From NCBI GenBank assembly GCA_028870705.1, contig JAGWPD010000055.1, positions 1 through 35,166 on the forward strand: 35,166 nucleotides of DNA. Direction: 5' to 3'. Origin of the DNA: Gammaproteobacteria bacterium. GTDB taxonomy: Bacteria > Pseudomonadota > Gammaproteobacteria > Steroidobacterales > Steroidobacteraceae. How positions within the stretch are numbered: the stretch's first letter is position 1; each line of letters starts with the position of its first letter. The notes under the pieces are model-generated. The model saw nothing but the letters and a program-made list of their open reading frames with translations. It searched no databases and was not told the DNA's origin. The position numbers and the translations under genes are program-made. Shown here in pieces: positions 27,535-35,166 of the stretch.

Positions 27535-28838
27535 TGCAATTCGTCAGTACGCGCGATGCAAGCCACCAGGCGAGCTTCAGCGAGGCGCTGGGCCGCGGTC
27601 TCGCGGCCGGCGGCGGCCTGTATGTGCCGCTCGAATGGCCGGCGTCGGCCGTCGCGGGCGTGCGCGCAGGGGAAGCGCTCGCCAGCCAGGCGGCGCAATT
27701 CCTGGCGCCATTTGCCAGTGGCGATCCGCTGGCGGCCGAAATGCCGGCAATCGCTGGCGAGGCCTTCAATTTCCCGGCGCCGCTCGTGCCGCTCGATGGC
27801 GATCGGCTGGGCGTGCTCGAGCTGTTCCACGGTCCGACCGCGGCGTTCAAGGATTTCGGCGCGCGTTTCCTCGCCGCGGCGCTGGTGCGCCTGCGTCGCG
27901 GCGCGCCGCGCCCGCTGAAGATTCTCGTGGCGACCTCCGGCGATACCGGCGGCGCGGTCGCGGCAGCCTTCCATCGGCAGCCCGGCATCGAGGTGGTGGT
28001 GCTGTTCCCGAAGGGGCAGGTGTCGCCGACGCAGCAACAGCAACTGACCTGCTGGGGCGACAACGTGCAGAGTCTCGCCGTGCGCGGCAGCTTCGACGAC
28101 TGCCAGCGCCTGGTGAAGCAGGCGTTCGCGGCGCCGGGGTTCGCGGCCGCGTGGGACCTGTCGTCGGCCAACAGCATCAATCTCGGCCGGCTGCTGCCGC
28201 AGGCCGTGTACTACGTCGCCAGCAGCGTGCAACTGCGCGCGCGCACCGGCAAGCCGGCCTCGTTTATCATTCCGAGCGGCAATCTCGGCAACGCCACGGC
28301 CTGCGTGTGGGCGCGGCGCCTCGGCGCGCCAATCGCCGAGATCGTGCTGGCGCACAACGCCAACCGCACGGTGCCCGACTACCTGGCGGAGGGCGTGTTG
28401 CGGATTCGCGCGAGCGTGGCCACACTTGCTTCGGCGATGGATGTCGGCAACCCGAGCAACCTCGAGCGCCTGACGGCGCTCTATCCCGACGCGGCTGCGC
28501 TGGGCCTGGCGATCAGCGCGGTGTCGGTCGACGATGGCGCGATCCGTGCGCGCATCCGTGCCGACCATGAGCGCTTCGGCGCGCTGTGGTGCCCGCATAC
28601 CGCGACCGCGGCCGAGGCGTGGGCGCTCATGCCGGCCGCGCGACGCGGCAGCCAGCAGTGGGTGCTGGTGGCCACGGCGCACCCGGCCAAGTTCCGCGAG
28701 ACCGTCGAGCCGCTGGTCGGTCGGCCGGTGCCGGTGCCCGCTTCGCTGGCGCGGCTGTTCGGCCGGCCGGCGCAGTACACCGAGATCGATGCGACGCTCG
28801 CGGCACTCCAGGCGACGCTGGAGCGGCGGGCCGCATGA
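27534..28838 (+). CDS. thrC: Threonine synthase
   Basis: 'STRDASHQASFSEALGRGLAAGGGLYVP', PLP site 'HGPTAAFKDFGARFLAAAL', 'IPSGNLGNATACVWARRLG'. Confidence 0.95.
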   Translation: MQFVSTRDASHQASFSEALGRGLAAGGGLYVPLEWPASAVAGVRAGEALASQAAQFLAPFASGDPLAAEMPAIAGEAFNFPAPLVPLDGDRLGVLELFHGPTAAFKDFGARFLAAALVRLRRGAPRPLKILVATSGDTGGAVAAAFHRQPGIEVVVLFPKGQVSPTQQQQLTCWGDNVQSLAVRGSFDDCQRLVKQAFAAPGFAAAWDLSSANSINLGRLLPQAVYYVASSVQLRARTGKPASFIIPSGNLGNATACVWARRLGAPIAEIVLAHNANRTVPDYLAEGVLRIRASVATLASAMDVGNPSNLERLTALYPDAAALGLAISAVSVDDGAIRARIRADHERFGALWCPHTATAAEAWALMPAARRGSQQWVLVATAHPAKFRETVEPLVGRPVPVPASLARLFGRPAQYTEIDATLAALQATLERRAA

Positions 28839-29461
28839 TCGACCTGCGTCCCGTGCGTGACACGCTGCTCGCGCTGGACAAACGGGCCGCGGGCAGCATT
28901 GCGGTGGCGCTGGGGCTGATCGCGCTGCTGCTGCTGGTGTGGCGCTGGTATCGCCGCCGCCGCGCGGCCGCCGCGTTGCTCGCCAACATCACCGGTGGCG
29001 CATTCGAATACCTGCGCGACGTACTCGTGCCCGACGGCCAGGGCGGCTCGCTGCACGTCGATTTCCTGCTGCTCACTGCGCGCGGCTGCGTCGTCATCGA
29101 CATGCGCAACATCGCCGGCAACATCTTCGGCGGTGACCAGATGACCGAGTGGACGGTCATGCACCGCGAGCAGCGCTACACCTTCGCGAATCCGCAGACC
29201 AGCCTTTACGACCGCATCGCGGTGGTGCGCGCGCAGGTCGCGGAATTGCCGGTCGAGGGCCGCGTGGTGTTCGCGCCGCGCGGGCGTTTTCCGAAGGGCT
29301 TGCCGCGCCATACATTGATGCTGGATTCGCTCGCCGCAGAATTCCCGGCCGCCGAGCGCGCGCAGGCTGGAAGCCCGCCGGACACATGGCGGGCGGAGTG
29401 GACGCGACTGGTCGCGGCCTGCAGGCCCAGCAGTCTGGTCGCCCCGAAAGCCGCGATCTGA
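28835..29461 (+). CDS. NERD-like (nuclease-related domain) membrane-anchored protein
   Basis: N-terminal TM 'IAVALGLIALLLLVWRWYRRRR' then 'LHVDFLLLTARGCVVIDMRNIAGNIFGGDQMTEWTVM'. ATG at 28835 overlaps the thrC stop by 4 nt. Confidence 0.72.
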   Translation: MIDLRPVRDTLLALDKRAAGSIAVALGLIALLLLVWRWYRRRRAAAALLANITGGAFEYLRDVLVPDGQGGSLHVDFLLLTARGCVVIDMRNIAGNIFGGDQMTEWTVMHREQRYTFANPQTSLYDRIAVVRAQVAELPVEGRVVFAPRGRFPKGLPRHTLMLDSLAAEFPAAERAQAGSPPDTWRAEWTRLVAACRPSSLVAPKAAI

Positions 29462-29475
29462 GCGGGCAGCAGCGG

Positions 29476-29491
29476 CCGGGCGCTCGCCCGG
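29476..29491. terminator. Candidate bidirectional hairpin between convergent genes
   Basis: CCGGGC-GCTC-GCCCGG (6-bp stem, 4-nt loop) between the NERD-like gene and tatD; no clear U-tract. Confidence 0.35.
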
Positions 29492-29498
29492 TGCGGGT

Positions 29499-30287
29499 TC
29501 AGCCGGCCAGGCCGAACAGGTTGCGTGCGGCGGCGGTGGTGTGCGCCGCGCACTCCTCGAGCGATTCGCCGCGCAGGCGCGCCACCGTCGAGGCGATGTG
29601 CACCAGGAACGCTGGCTCGTTGCGCCGGCTTGAGGGCCGGGGCTGCAGATCGCGCGGCAGCAGGTAGGGGCCATCGGTCTCGAGCAGGAGTTTCCCCGGA
29701 GGTATCCGCTGCACCAGCGATTGCAGGTGGCGGCCGCGCCGTTCATCGCAGATCCAGCCGGTGATGCCGATATGCAGCCCGAGCTCGAGGTAGGCCGCGA
29801 GCTCCGCCTCGCCGCCGGTGAAGCAGTGCGCCACGCCCCGCAGCGCGCTGCCGTGCTCGCGCAGTGCCGCGCTGAAGTCCGCGTGCGCGTCGCGCTGGTG
29901 CAAGAACAGCGGTTTGCCGCATTCCGCGGCGAGGGCGAGCTGCAGCCCGAACGCCCGCCGTTGCGCAGCGCGCGGCGAGTAGTCCCGGAAATAATCGAGC
30001 CCGCATTCGCCGGCGGCGACGCAGCCGGCAGCGGCCAGCAGCCCGCGCAGCCGCGGCACATCGCTGTCGGTGAACGCGTGCGCATGGTGCGGGTGGACGC
30101 CGGCCGTGGCGTAGAGCCTGCCGGGTTCGGTGCGCGCGAATTCCAGTGCGGCCGCGCTCGAATCGAGCGTCGCACCCGTCACGATCAGCCGGGTCACCGC
30201 GGCGGCGCGTGCCCGTGCGAGCACTTCGGCCAGGTCCGCATCGAAGCTGCCGTGGGTCAGGTTGATGCCGATATCGACGAGTTCCAT
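29499..30287 (-). CDS. tatD: TatD family metal-dependent DNase
   Basis: 'MELVDIGINLTHGSFDADLAEVLARA', 'YATAGVHPHHAHAF', 'AAGECGLDYFRD', 'LFLHQRDAHADF', 'LLLETDGPYLLPRDL'. ATG at 30287 preferred over the longer track ORF. Confidence 0.93.
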   Translation of the reverse strand: MELVDIGINLTHGSFDADLAEVLARARAAAVTRLIVTGATLDSSAAALEFARTEPGRLYATAGVHPHHAHAFTDSDVPRLRGLLAAAGCVAAGECGLDYFRDYSPRAAQRRAFGLQLALAAECGKPLFLHQRDAHADFSAALREHGSALRGVAHCFTGGEAELAAYLELGLHIGITGWICDERRGRHLQSLVQRIPPGKLLLETDGPYLLPRDLQPRPSSRRNEPAFLVHIASTVARLRGESLEECAAHTTAAARNLFGLAG

Positions 30288-30335
30288 GGGCGCAGCTAGT
30301 GTACACAGCACGGCGGTGCACGCACCCCTGCTATC

Positions 30336-31145
30336 ATGGCCACAGCGATGACCACCGCAGCCCTGCAACAGCTGCCGCTCTGGAGCGAGGGCGCGATCGA
30401 TGGCGCCTGGCGTGTCAGGCCCAGCCGGCGCGCGCGCCGGCTGGGCGTGCGTGTGTTCCGCGATGGCACGGTCGAAGTCATCGTCCCGCCGGGCGCGAAT
30501 GCGCGTGCGGTCGCCCGCTTCGTCGAACGCCATCGCAGCTGGATTGAACGCCACCGCCAGCGCGCGACGCGCGCGGACTACGCTTTTCCGCCCGAGCGCA
30601 TCGTCCTGCCGGCGCTCGGCGAGACCTGGATCTGCCGGGGCATCGATGGAGCCGCTTCGCGCTCCGCGCCCGCGCCGCTGGTGCGCGCGTCCGCCGCGGG
30701 CGCGCCGGGAGCGGCGGGAGCGGCGGGTGTTGGCGGTGGCGTGCTCGAATGGCAGGCGGGCGCGGCGGATTCATCGTTGCGCGCGGCAATGCTCGAGTGG
30801 CTGTGTGCACGAGCCGCGGCCTCACTTGCCCCGCAGCTGGCCGCGGTGGCTGCCGACTGCGGCCTCCGGTACCGGCGGGCGCAGGTCCGCCGCCAGCGCA
30901 CGCGCTGGGGCAGTTGCTCGGCGCGCGGCACGATCAGCCTGAACTGCTGCCTGCTGTTCCAGCAGCCGGAGGTGGTCCGCTACCTGCTGGTGCACGAGCT
31001 CGCACACCTGACCCACTTGAATCATTCGCCGCGCTTCTGGCGCTTGGTGGAACGCCACGAGCCGCGGTGGCGCGAGCACGATCGCGTGCTCGCGGCAGGC
31101 TGGAGCCAGGTGCCGGGCTGGGTGCTGCGCACGTTGCGGGCCTGA
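30336..31145 (+). CDS. M48-like/YgjP (DUF45) metallopeptidase
   Basis: 'RARRLGVRVFRDGTVEVIVPPGA', 'RWGSCSARGTISLNCCLLFQQPEVVRYLLVHELAHLTHLNHSPRFWRLV'. An alternative ATG lies at 30348. Confidence 0.9.
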   Translation: MATAMTTAALQQLPLWSEGAIDGAWRVRPSRRARRLGVRVFRDGTVEVIVPPGANARAVARFVERHRSWIERHRQRATRADYAFPPERIVLPALGETWICRGIDGAASRSAPAPLVRASAAGAPGAAGAAGVGGGVLEWQAGAADSSLRAAMLEWLCARAAASLAPQLAAVAADCGLRYRRAQVRRQRTRWGSCSARGTISLNCCLLFQQPEVVRYLLVHELAHLTHLNHSPRFWRLVERHEPRWREHDRVLAAGWSQVPGWVLRTLRA

Positions 31146-31181
31146 TGGACATGGCTTTGGCCTGATGCACGGAGGCACGGT

Positions 31182-32045
31182 GTGAACCAGAAAGAACCGC
31201 CCGGTGAGCATCTTGGCAGCGTCGACCTGCGCGACGAGCCGGTGTACTGGAACCTGGGGGAGTCGCTTTCCTATGGGCAGTACCTGCGGCTCGACCTGCT
31301 GCTCGCGGCGCAACGGCCGCTGACCGCCGAGCACAACGAGATGCTGTTCATCATCGTGCACCAGGTCTCGGAACTGTGGATGCGGCTGCTGCGCCACGAA
31401 CTGGCGGCGGTGATGGACTGCGTGCGTCGCGACGAGCTGGATGCATCCTTCAAGATGTTCAGCCGCATCGATCACGTGCAGGGGCAGCTGCTGGCCGTCT
31501 GGGACGTGCTCTCGACGATGACGCCGTTCGACTATTCGGCCTTCCGCAATGCGCTTGGGCGCTCATCGGGTTTCCAGTCGCAGCAATACCGGCTGATCGA
31601 ATTCATGCTCGGGAACAAGCACGCCGACATGATCAGGGTGCACGAGCGCGATCCCGCGGTCTACGCGGAGCTGGAGCGGGCGTTGCGTGCGCCGAGCCTG
31701 TACGACGAGGTGCTGCGGCTCCTCTCGCGCCGCGGCCGCGGGATTCCGCAGGAGCTGCTGGCGCGCGACTTCTCGCAACCCTACGAAGCGCACAAGCAGG
31801 TTACGGCGTCCTGGCTGAGCGTCTACCTGAATGCCGAACAGGACTGGGATCTCTACGAACTCGGGGAGCACCTGGTCGACCTGGACCATCGCTTCCAGCT
31901 CTGGCGCTTCCAGCACATGAAGACCGTCGAGCGGATCATCGGCTACAAGCCCGGCACCGGCGGCACCGCCGGCGTGGCCTACCTCGCCAAGGCGTTGCGC
32001 CTCAGGTTCTTTCCGGAGCTGTGGGAAGCGCGTAATTCGATGTAG
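31182..32045 (+). CDS. kynA: Tryptophan 2,3-dioxygenase
   Basis: 'LSYGQYLRLDLLLAAQRPLTAEHNEMLFIIVHQVSELWMRLLRHELAAV', 'FRNALGRSSGFQSQQYRLIEFMLGNK', 'HMKTVERIIGYKPGTGGTAGVAYLAK'. GTG start. Confidence 0.96.
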   Translation: MNQKEPPGEHLGSVDLRDEPVYWNLGESLSYGQYLRLDLLLAAQRPLTAEHNEMLFIIVHQVSELWMRLLRHELAAVMDCVRRDELDASFKMFSRIDHVQGQLLAVWDVLSTMTPFDYSAFRNALGRSSGFQSQQYRLIEFMLGNKHADMIRVHERDPAVYAELERALRAPSLYDEVLRLLSRRGRGIPQELLARDFSQPYEAHKQVTASWLSVYLNAEQDWDLYELGEHLVDLDHRFQLWRFQHMKTVERIIGYKPGTGGTAGVAYLAKALRLRFFPELWEARNSM

Positions 32046-32679
32046 CGCTCCGCGCCCGCCTGGCGCGGCGCCGCCACCACCGCCAGCCGAGCAGCAGGGC
32101 GGTCACGCTGGCGTAGAGGAGCGGCTCGCGGATGTCCTTCTTGACCTGCCACCAGTAGTGCCAGACGCCGAGCACGATGATCACGTACACCAGCCGGTGG
32201 AGCTGTTGCCAGCGGCGACCGAGGCGGCGCATCCAGCCGTTCGTCGACGTGATGGCCAGCGCCAGCAGCATCAGCAGCGCCGTGAAACCCAGCGTAATGT
32301 AGGGCCGCTTATAGATATCGGCGGCGATCGCATGGGCGTCGAAGCCCTGGAACGGTCCGACGTACGCGAGAAAATGCAGCAACGCGTAGCAGCAGGCGAA
32401 CACGCCGAGCATGCGCCGCAGGCGCAGCAGCTGCGCGTTGCCGGTGAGCTGGCGGAGCGGGGAGACGCACAGCGTGATGAGCAGCAGGTTGAGTGCGCTG
32501 TGGCCGAAGATGCCGAGCATGCGCCGCACCGGGTCGGCGCCCAGGCCCGGGACCGGCAGGTGCGTGATCGCCAGGGCGTTGCCGATGCCGGCCAGCACCC
32601 ATGCCACCGGCACCAGGCAGATGAGGAACAGCAGCGGTTTGTAGATGAACCCGTAGCGCACGTCGGTACGCATGGTCAT
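32002..32679 (-). CDS. msrQ: MsrQ/YedZ heme-binding membrane subunit of methionine sulfoxide reductase
   Basis: 'FGHSALNLLLITLCVSPLRQLTGNAQLLRLRRMLGVFACCYALLHFLAYV', 'DIYKRPYITLGFTALLMLLALAITSTNGWMRRLGRRWQQLHRLVYVIIVLGVWHYWWQVK'. ATG at 32679 rather than the track start at 33375. Confidence 0.95.
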   Translation of the reverse strand: MTMRTDVRYGFIYKPLLFLICLVPVAWVLAGIGNALAITHLPVPGLGADPVRRMLGIFGHSALNLLLITLCVSPLRQLTGNAQLLRLRRMLGVFACCYALLHFLAYVGPFQGFDAHAIAADIYKRPYITLGFTALLMLLALAITSTNGWMRRLGRRWQQLHRLVYVIIVLGVWHYWWQVKKDIREPLLYASVTALLLGWRWWRRRARRARSATSNYALPTAPERT

Positions 32680-32720
32680 GGTTGGCAGCGGCTCATGGAG
32701 TGAAACGCGGTCGCCGGCGG

Positions 32721-33680
32721 CTAGAAATTGCTGCGCAGGTCGAGGCCGCGGTACAGCTCGGCAACCTGCTCGCCGTAGCCATTGAACATTTCGGTCGGCC
32801 GCCGCTGCCCGAACAGGCTGGCGCCGATCCGTCGCTCGGTCGCCTGGCTCCAGCGCGGGTGATCGACCCGCGGGTTGACGTTGGCGTAGAAGCCGTATTC
32901 GCCGGGAAAAGCGGCTGGCCAGGAGGTGAGCGGCCGCCGCGCGGTGAAACGGATCCGTACGATCGACTTGCCGCTCTTGAAGCCGTATTTCCACGGCAGG
33001 TGCACGCGCAGCGGTGCGCCATTCTGGTTCGGGAGCTCGCGGCCATAGACGCCCACGACCATCAAAGCCAGCGGGTGCATGGCCTCGTCGATGCGCAAGC
33101 CCTCGCGGTAGGGCCAGTCGAGCAGTCCACTGCGCTGGCCGGGCATCTGCCGCGGATCGAGCAGCGTCGTGAACTCGACGAACTTTGCGCTCGAGGTGGG
33201 GCGGAAGCGTTTCAACAGGTCGGCGAGCGGGAAGCCAACCCAGGGAATGACCATCGACCAGGCTTCCACGCAGCGATGGCGGTAGATCCGTTCCTCGAGG
33301 GGATGCTGCCTGAGGATGTCCTCTAGATGGAAGGTGCCGGTGACTTCGGCCTCGCCTGCGATGCTGAGGGTCCACGGCCGCGTGCGCAGCGAGTCGGAGT
33401 TGGCGGCAGGATCTGTCTTGTCGACGCCGAATTCATAGAAGTTGTTGTAGGTGGTGATCTCCTCGTAGCTGTTGAGCGGGTCCGCGACCCGGTAGCGCGC
33501 GTTGCGGGTGAAATGCAGCGGCGCCAGCGCCGGAGCTGCAGCCGTGCCAACGGCGCGCCCTGGCAGGAGCGCTGCTCCGGCCAGTCCCAGCGCGCCGGCG
33601 AGCAGCTCGCGGCGCACCTGGAAATGGCGCTCCGCGGTGATTTCCGAAGGCGGGATGTAGGGCAAGCTGGGTCTGGGCAT
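32721..33680 (-). CDS. msrP: MsrP/YedY molybdopterin-dependent methionine sulfoxide reductase catalytic subunit
   Basis: Tat-like '[19 protein letters not shown]'; '[31 protein letters not shown]'; '[25 protein letters not shown]'. Confidence 0.95.
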   Translation of the reverse strand: MPRPSLPYIPPSEITAERHFQVRRELLAGALGLAGAALLPGRAVGTAAAPALAPLHFTRNARYRVADPLNSYEEITTYNNFYEFGVDKTDPAANSDSLRTRPWTLSIAGEAEVTGTFHLEDILRQHPLEERIYRHRCVEAWSMVIPWVGFPLADLLKRFRPTSSAKFVEFTTLLDPRQMPGQRSGLLDWPYREGLRIDEAMHPLALMVVGVYGRELPNQNGAPLRVHLPWKYGFKSGKSIVRIRFTARRPLTSWPAAFPGEYGFYANVNPRVDHPRWSQATERRIGASLFGQRRPTEMFNGYGEQVAELYRGLDLRSNF

Positions 33681-33706
33681 GGCTCTGCCTGAACGCGGAT
33701 GGGAAA

Positions 33707-33720
33707 ATGCGGCGCCGCAT
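33707..33720 (-). terminator. Candidate intrinsic terminator downstream of the HAD phosphatase gene
   Basis: 14-bp perfect palindrome ATGCGGCGCCGCAT, followed on the minus strand by TTTCCC, about 45 nt past the HAD stop. Confidence 0.35.
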
Positions 33721-33765
33721 CGAACCGGCCGCCGTCACTCCTATATCGTCACGGCTGCCTGGAAG

Positions 33766-34461
33766 TTACAGACTCGTGCGCGCGGCCAAAGTGCCCGCGT
33801 CGCCGCGCTGCGACCAGCGTACGGCGCGCACCGAGGGCAAATCCAGAACATCCCGCCGGCGGCCATTGACGTAGGTGCCTGCGCTCACCAGCCGCAGGTG
33901 CTCGAGATCGGCGCGGCTGTTGCCGTAGGCATGTGCGAGCAGCGGCTGGTGCGCGGCGAGGAGCCGGCGCAGGCAGCGGGTCTTTTCCGCGCCGCGACGG
34001 TTCGGCGTGGCCAGCCCGCCATCAAGCGTGCCATCCGGCCGCCAGCGCACCTCGCTGCAGACGCATTCATCGAAGCCCAGCGCGGCCGCAATCTTCGGCA
34101 CGTACAGATCGGGGCTCGCCGACAGCAGCACCAGGTGCGCCTGCGCGCGGCGGTGCGCGGCGATGCAGGTGAGCGCTTCGCCATACAGGCCGCTGCGCAA
34201 CAGCCGCTGCGTGAAGCGCTCGCTCCAGACGTCGAGCTGCGCGCGCGTCAGGCCGCCGAGCGTCAGGCGGATGACAGCGCCCTTGAGTGCGCCGCGGTCG
34301 CGGCCATCCACGAGGTACCGCAGCAGTGGCGCGGTGCACAGCGGCAGCCGCCACCAGCGGCGCGGATGGCGCAGCAGGAAGCCGGCGATGAACGGCCACA
34401 GCGTGTCGTGGCGCGTGATCGTGCCATCGAGGTCGAAGACCGCCAGCGTGCTTTCAGCCAC
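33766..34461 (-). CDS. HAD-IB family phosphatase (SerB/CicA-like)
   Basis: 'LAVFDLDGTITRHDTLWPFIAGFLL', 'VLLSASPDLYVPKIAAALGFDECVCSEV', 'HAYGNSRADLEHLRLV'. Confidence 0.9.
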   Translation of the reverse strand: MAESTLAVFDLDGTITRHDTLWPFIAGFLLRHPRRWWRLPLCTAPLLRYLVDGRDRGALKGAVIRLTLGGLTRAQLDVWSERFTQRLLRSGLYGEALTCIAAHRRAQAHLVLLSASPDLYVPKIAAALGFDECVCSEVRWRPDGTLDGGLATPNRRGAEKTRCLRRLLAAHQPLLAHAYGNSRADLEHLRLVSAGTYVNGRRRDVLDLPSVRAVRWSQRGDAGTLAARTSL

Positions 34462-34477
34462 CGGCGCGTGGCCCGGT

Positions 34478-35166
34478 TCAGGCGGCCTTGCCGGCTACCG
34501 CCAGTTGCCGCAGCACGTAGTGCAGGATGCCGCCGTGCTGGAAATACTCGCGCTCCTTGGGCGTGTCTATGCGTACTCGCGCGACGAAGCGCGTTGTGGC
34601 GCCGTCAATCCCGCTGGCCACCACCGTGACTGTGCGCGCGTTGCCCTGGTCGAGCCCCTGGATCTCGAAGCTCTCACGACCGGTCAGGCCCAGCGACTGC
34701 GCATTGGCTCCGGCGGCGAACTGCAGCGGCAGCACGCCCATGCCGATCAGGTTCGAGCGATGGATGCGCTCGAAGCTCTCGGCAATGACCGCGCGCACGC
34801 CCAGCAGCATCGTGCCCTTGGCGGCCCAGTCGCGCGAGGAACCGGTGCCGTATTCCTTGCCGGCGATGATGATCAGCGGCGTGCGCTCCGCCTGGTAGCG
34901 AATCGCGGCGTCGTAGATGCTCATCTGCTCGCCGCTCGGCACGTGCAGCGTGATGCCGCCCTCGGTGCCCGGCAGCAGCAGATTCCGCAGGCGGATGTTG
35001 GCGAAGGTGCCCCGCATCATGACTTCGTGGTTGCCGCGGCGGGCGCCGTAGGAGTTGAAGTCGGCGGGCTGGACGCCCTGATCCATCAGGTAGCGGGCCG
35101 CGGGGCTCTTCTTGGAGATGTTGCCGGCGGGGGAGATGTGGTCGGTGGTCACCGAGTCGCCGAGCA
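34478..35166 (-). CDS. acnA: Aconitate hydratase, C-terminal part (5' part outside window)
   Basis: '[59 protein letters not shown]', '[49 protein letters not shown]'. Confidence 0.95.
   Translation of the reverse strand, partial: LGDSVTTDHISPAGNISKKSPAARYLMDQGVQPADFNSYGARRGNHEVMMRGTFANIRLRNLLLPGTEGGITLHVPSGEQMSIYDAAIRYQAERTPLIIIAGKEYGTGSSRDWAAKGTMLLGVRAVIAESFERIHRSNLIGMGVLPLQFAAGANAQSLGLTGRESFEIQGLDQGNARTVTVVASGIDGATTRFVARVRIDTPKEREYFQHGGILHYVLRQLAVAGKAA

Noticed and set aside
1-35166. tRNA/rRNA genes, IS elements, prophage or defence genes
   Set aside because: No cloverleaf-like sequences, transposase, integrase or recognised defence motifs seen; the window is chromosomal housekeeping plus the Tad region.

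Overview
35.2 kb window of high-GC, densely coded DNA from a bacterial chromosome; the gene content suggests a gammaproteobacterium (inference only). Left to right: 3' end of dnaQ, a UDP-glucuronate-epimerase-like gene and pgi; a TetR regulator divergent from a SAM methyltransferase, with a perfect 16-bp palindrome between them; MAPEG and papain-like (C1) genes; a quinone oxidoreductase; an Ig-like lipoprotein plus a secreted S8 protease; a compact Tad/Flp (type IVc) pilus locus at about 11.8-20.9 kb; an HlyD/ABC exporter; thrA-thrB-thrC plus a NERD-like gene; tatD, a YgjP-type metallopeptidase, kynA; msrQ/msrP, a HAD phosphatase, and the 3' end of aconitase. The Tad locus is the most interesting region. 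It carries two Flp-type prepilins, one of which (58 aa) is absent from the ORF track. It also has two TadE-like pseudopilins, a TadG-like protein, an unassigned exported protein, and a DUF192 protein hidden inside a longer mis-started ORF. No TadZ/CpaE, TadD or prepilin peptidase gene is visible in the window. Nearly all genes from the pilin to the ABC exporter overlap or abut. All family calls come from reading motifs by eye; no searches were run.
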